Assembly: GCA_030840545.1 (NCBI GenBank)
Contig: JAVEEH010000157.1
Span: 1 to 5,396, forward strand
DNA: 5,396 bases
Direction of reading: 5' to 3'
Origin: Frankiaceae bacterium
GTDB lineage: Bacteria > Actinomycetota > Actinomycetes > JAFAQI01
Position 1 is the stretch's first letter. Each line of letters begins with the position of its first letter. Below are positions 4,771 through 5,396 of the stretch, piece by piece. The notes below the pieces were generated by a model. That model worked only from the letters and a program-made list of their open reading frames with translations, was not told the origin of the DNA and did no database searches. Both the position numbers and the translations under genes were made by a program.

Positions 4771-5046
4771 TTAGCGCCTGATGATGTTGTGTACGTCGAC
4801 GACCTCTGGCTCCCCCGGGTCTATACCCAGTTCAGCGAGGATCGGTGCGAGGCGCTCGCCAAACGCAGCCATCTGCTCTGGCGAGTCCCAGACCTGACTG
4901 ACCCGATGTTTGTCGCCGGACCCGAAGCAGATCTCGAACTCGAGTCCGTCAGCAGGCAAGACGCCTTCCTCGTACAACCGACGTACAGCGTTGTCGTACT
5001 GCTCAGCCGTCAGGGACGCGGGAGCGAACCGGATAAGCGTGCTCAT
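4771..5046 (-). CDS. Small dimeric alpha/beta-barrel (ABM-like) protein, related to 731-1003
   Basis: 91 residues, cytoplasmic. The order is strand STLIRFAP (2-9), helix from LTAEQYD (12-18) through AVRRLYEEG, strand LEFEICF (35-41), strand HRVSQVWDS (47-55), helix EQMAAFGERLAPILAELG (57-74), and last strand PEVVDVHN (80-87). This is a single ferredoxin-like unit expected to dimerise into a barrel. I recognise the pattern from many actinobacterial proteins of the ABM-like superfamily, often ending in EVHNIIK or a close variant; the function is not established. The signature TAExYD, WDS and DVHN is shared with the protein at 731-1003. ATG 5046 is chosen because GGAGGA (5057-5052) stands 5 bases before it. 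The frame is open far upstream, to 5379, but that part is Arg/Ser/Ala-rich without family features and is not coding in my reading. The gene is convergent with 4428-4694. Confidence 0.88.
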   Translation of the reverse strand: MSTLIRFAPASLTAEQYDNAVRRLYEEGVLPADGLEFEICFGSGDKHRVSQVWDSPEQMAAFGERLAPILAELGIDPGEPEVVDVHNIIRR

Positions 5047-5396
5047 TGCGATCCTCCATGTTGAGGGCGCTCTGAACATACGCCCGAGCGCTCTGGAACG
5101 TCGGATCACCGACGCGAAAGACGCCGATACAGATCGAGCCCGAGCGGCACATCCTGATCGCACTTTGCTCGGGAGGTGGTGGTCCTTCGTCGTCTCTGCA
5201 CGCTTGGCGGCAGGCTCGAGGCGTTCAACATCCCGAGCAAAGGGCTCCGTAGTAGAACGCCGGTGTCGAAGCGGCGATTCGGGATTGGACACGTCGCTGG
5301 CTGGACGGGAGGCCGCGATGGGCCGATCGGCGTTGGTGGCTTCCACGGTCCTCGACGTCGTCCGATCGCCCCCACGCACCTTTGGCCAGCGGGCCG
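5047..5396. other. 350-base stretch without a recognisable gene
   Basis: Both strands keep long open frames here because of high GC. Their products are Arg, Ser and Pro-rich, have no ribosome site at a start, and resemble no family I know. It holds the upstream region of the 5046-4771 gene, in which I find no convincing promoter, and the inverted repeat at 5163-5242. A gene entering from the right edge cannot be excluded. Confidence 0.5.
5163..5242. repeat. 12-bp perfect inverted repeat with 56-base spacing
   Basis: CTTTGCTCGGGA (5163-5174) and TCCCGAGCAAAG (5231-5242) are exact reverse complements. The pair lies 117-196 bases upstream of the barrel gene start. Such a pair at this distance is unlikely by chance in a few kilobases. 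It could be a long stem, paired binding sites, or the ends of a very small element; I see no target duplication at the outer edges. Confidence 0.6.

Noticed and set aside
5047..5379. N-terminal extension of the minus-strand barrel gene up to 5379
   Set aside because: GGAGGA at an ideal distance marks ATG 5046 as the start, the family begins there, and the extension is Arg/Ser/Ala-rich without recognisable domains.

Overview
The window is high-GC DNA with strongly G/C-biased third codon positions, GTG starts and full GGAGG-type ribosome binding sites. Its protein families include a SigE-family ECF sigma factor, Arg-rich membrane anchors and small dimeric alpha/beta-barrel proteins. Together these suggest a chromosomal segment of an actinobacterium. 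A Thermoleophilia-like lineage is my guess from the type of hypothetical proteins and cannot be proven here. I see no rRNA, tRNA, CRISPR array, transposase or phage gene.

Left part (1-2335, all plus strand). Four separate small genes lie here: a secreted four-cysteine beta-rich protein (30-623), an ABM-like barrel protein (731-1003), a second secreted beta-rich protein with one close cysteine pair (1233-1850), and a second barrel protein of another subfamily (2048-2335). The gaps are 107, 229 and 197 bases. Only the 229-base gap holds a visible hairpin (1114-1132). I see no gene in any of them.

Middle (2377-4065, minus strand). A compact operon reads right to left. An ECF sigma factor (4065-3550) overlaps by 8 bases a type I signal peptidase (3557-2823), which is read from a perfect GGAGGTGA inside the sigma gene. 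Next, 66 bases on, comes a small double-cysteine protein gene broken by a one-base frameshift (2756-2377). The signal peptidase has all catalytic boxes. Its cytoplasmic N-terminus looks like the short Arg-rich tail of the membrane partner (anti-sigma-like) that usually follows SigE-family sigma genes. An ECF-type promoter candidate (4101-4076) would start the sigma mRNA almost exactly at its GTG, giving a leaderless, possibly autoregulated transcript.

Right part (4066-5396). The divergent region 4066-4223 holds a perfect 8-bp palindrome (4139-4159). It leads on the plus strand to a 23-residue single-pass membrane microprotein (4224-4295) with a perfect GGAGGTGA, then to a small cytoplasmic protein (4428-4694). 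A hairpin flanked by a 10-bp direct repeat separates this from a convergent third barrel gene (5046-4771, minus), which is related to the one at 731. The last 350 bases hold no convincing gene, only a 12-bp perfect inverted repeat with 56-base spacing.

Taken together, the core is an envelope-directed regulatory unit: a sigma factor coupled to an exported-protein peptidase, with a divergent membrane microprotein. Around it are two secreted proteins and three small barrel proteins. That the two secreted proteins are substrates or regulon members is only a hypothesis.
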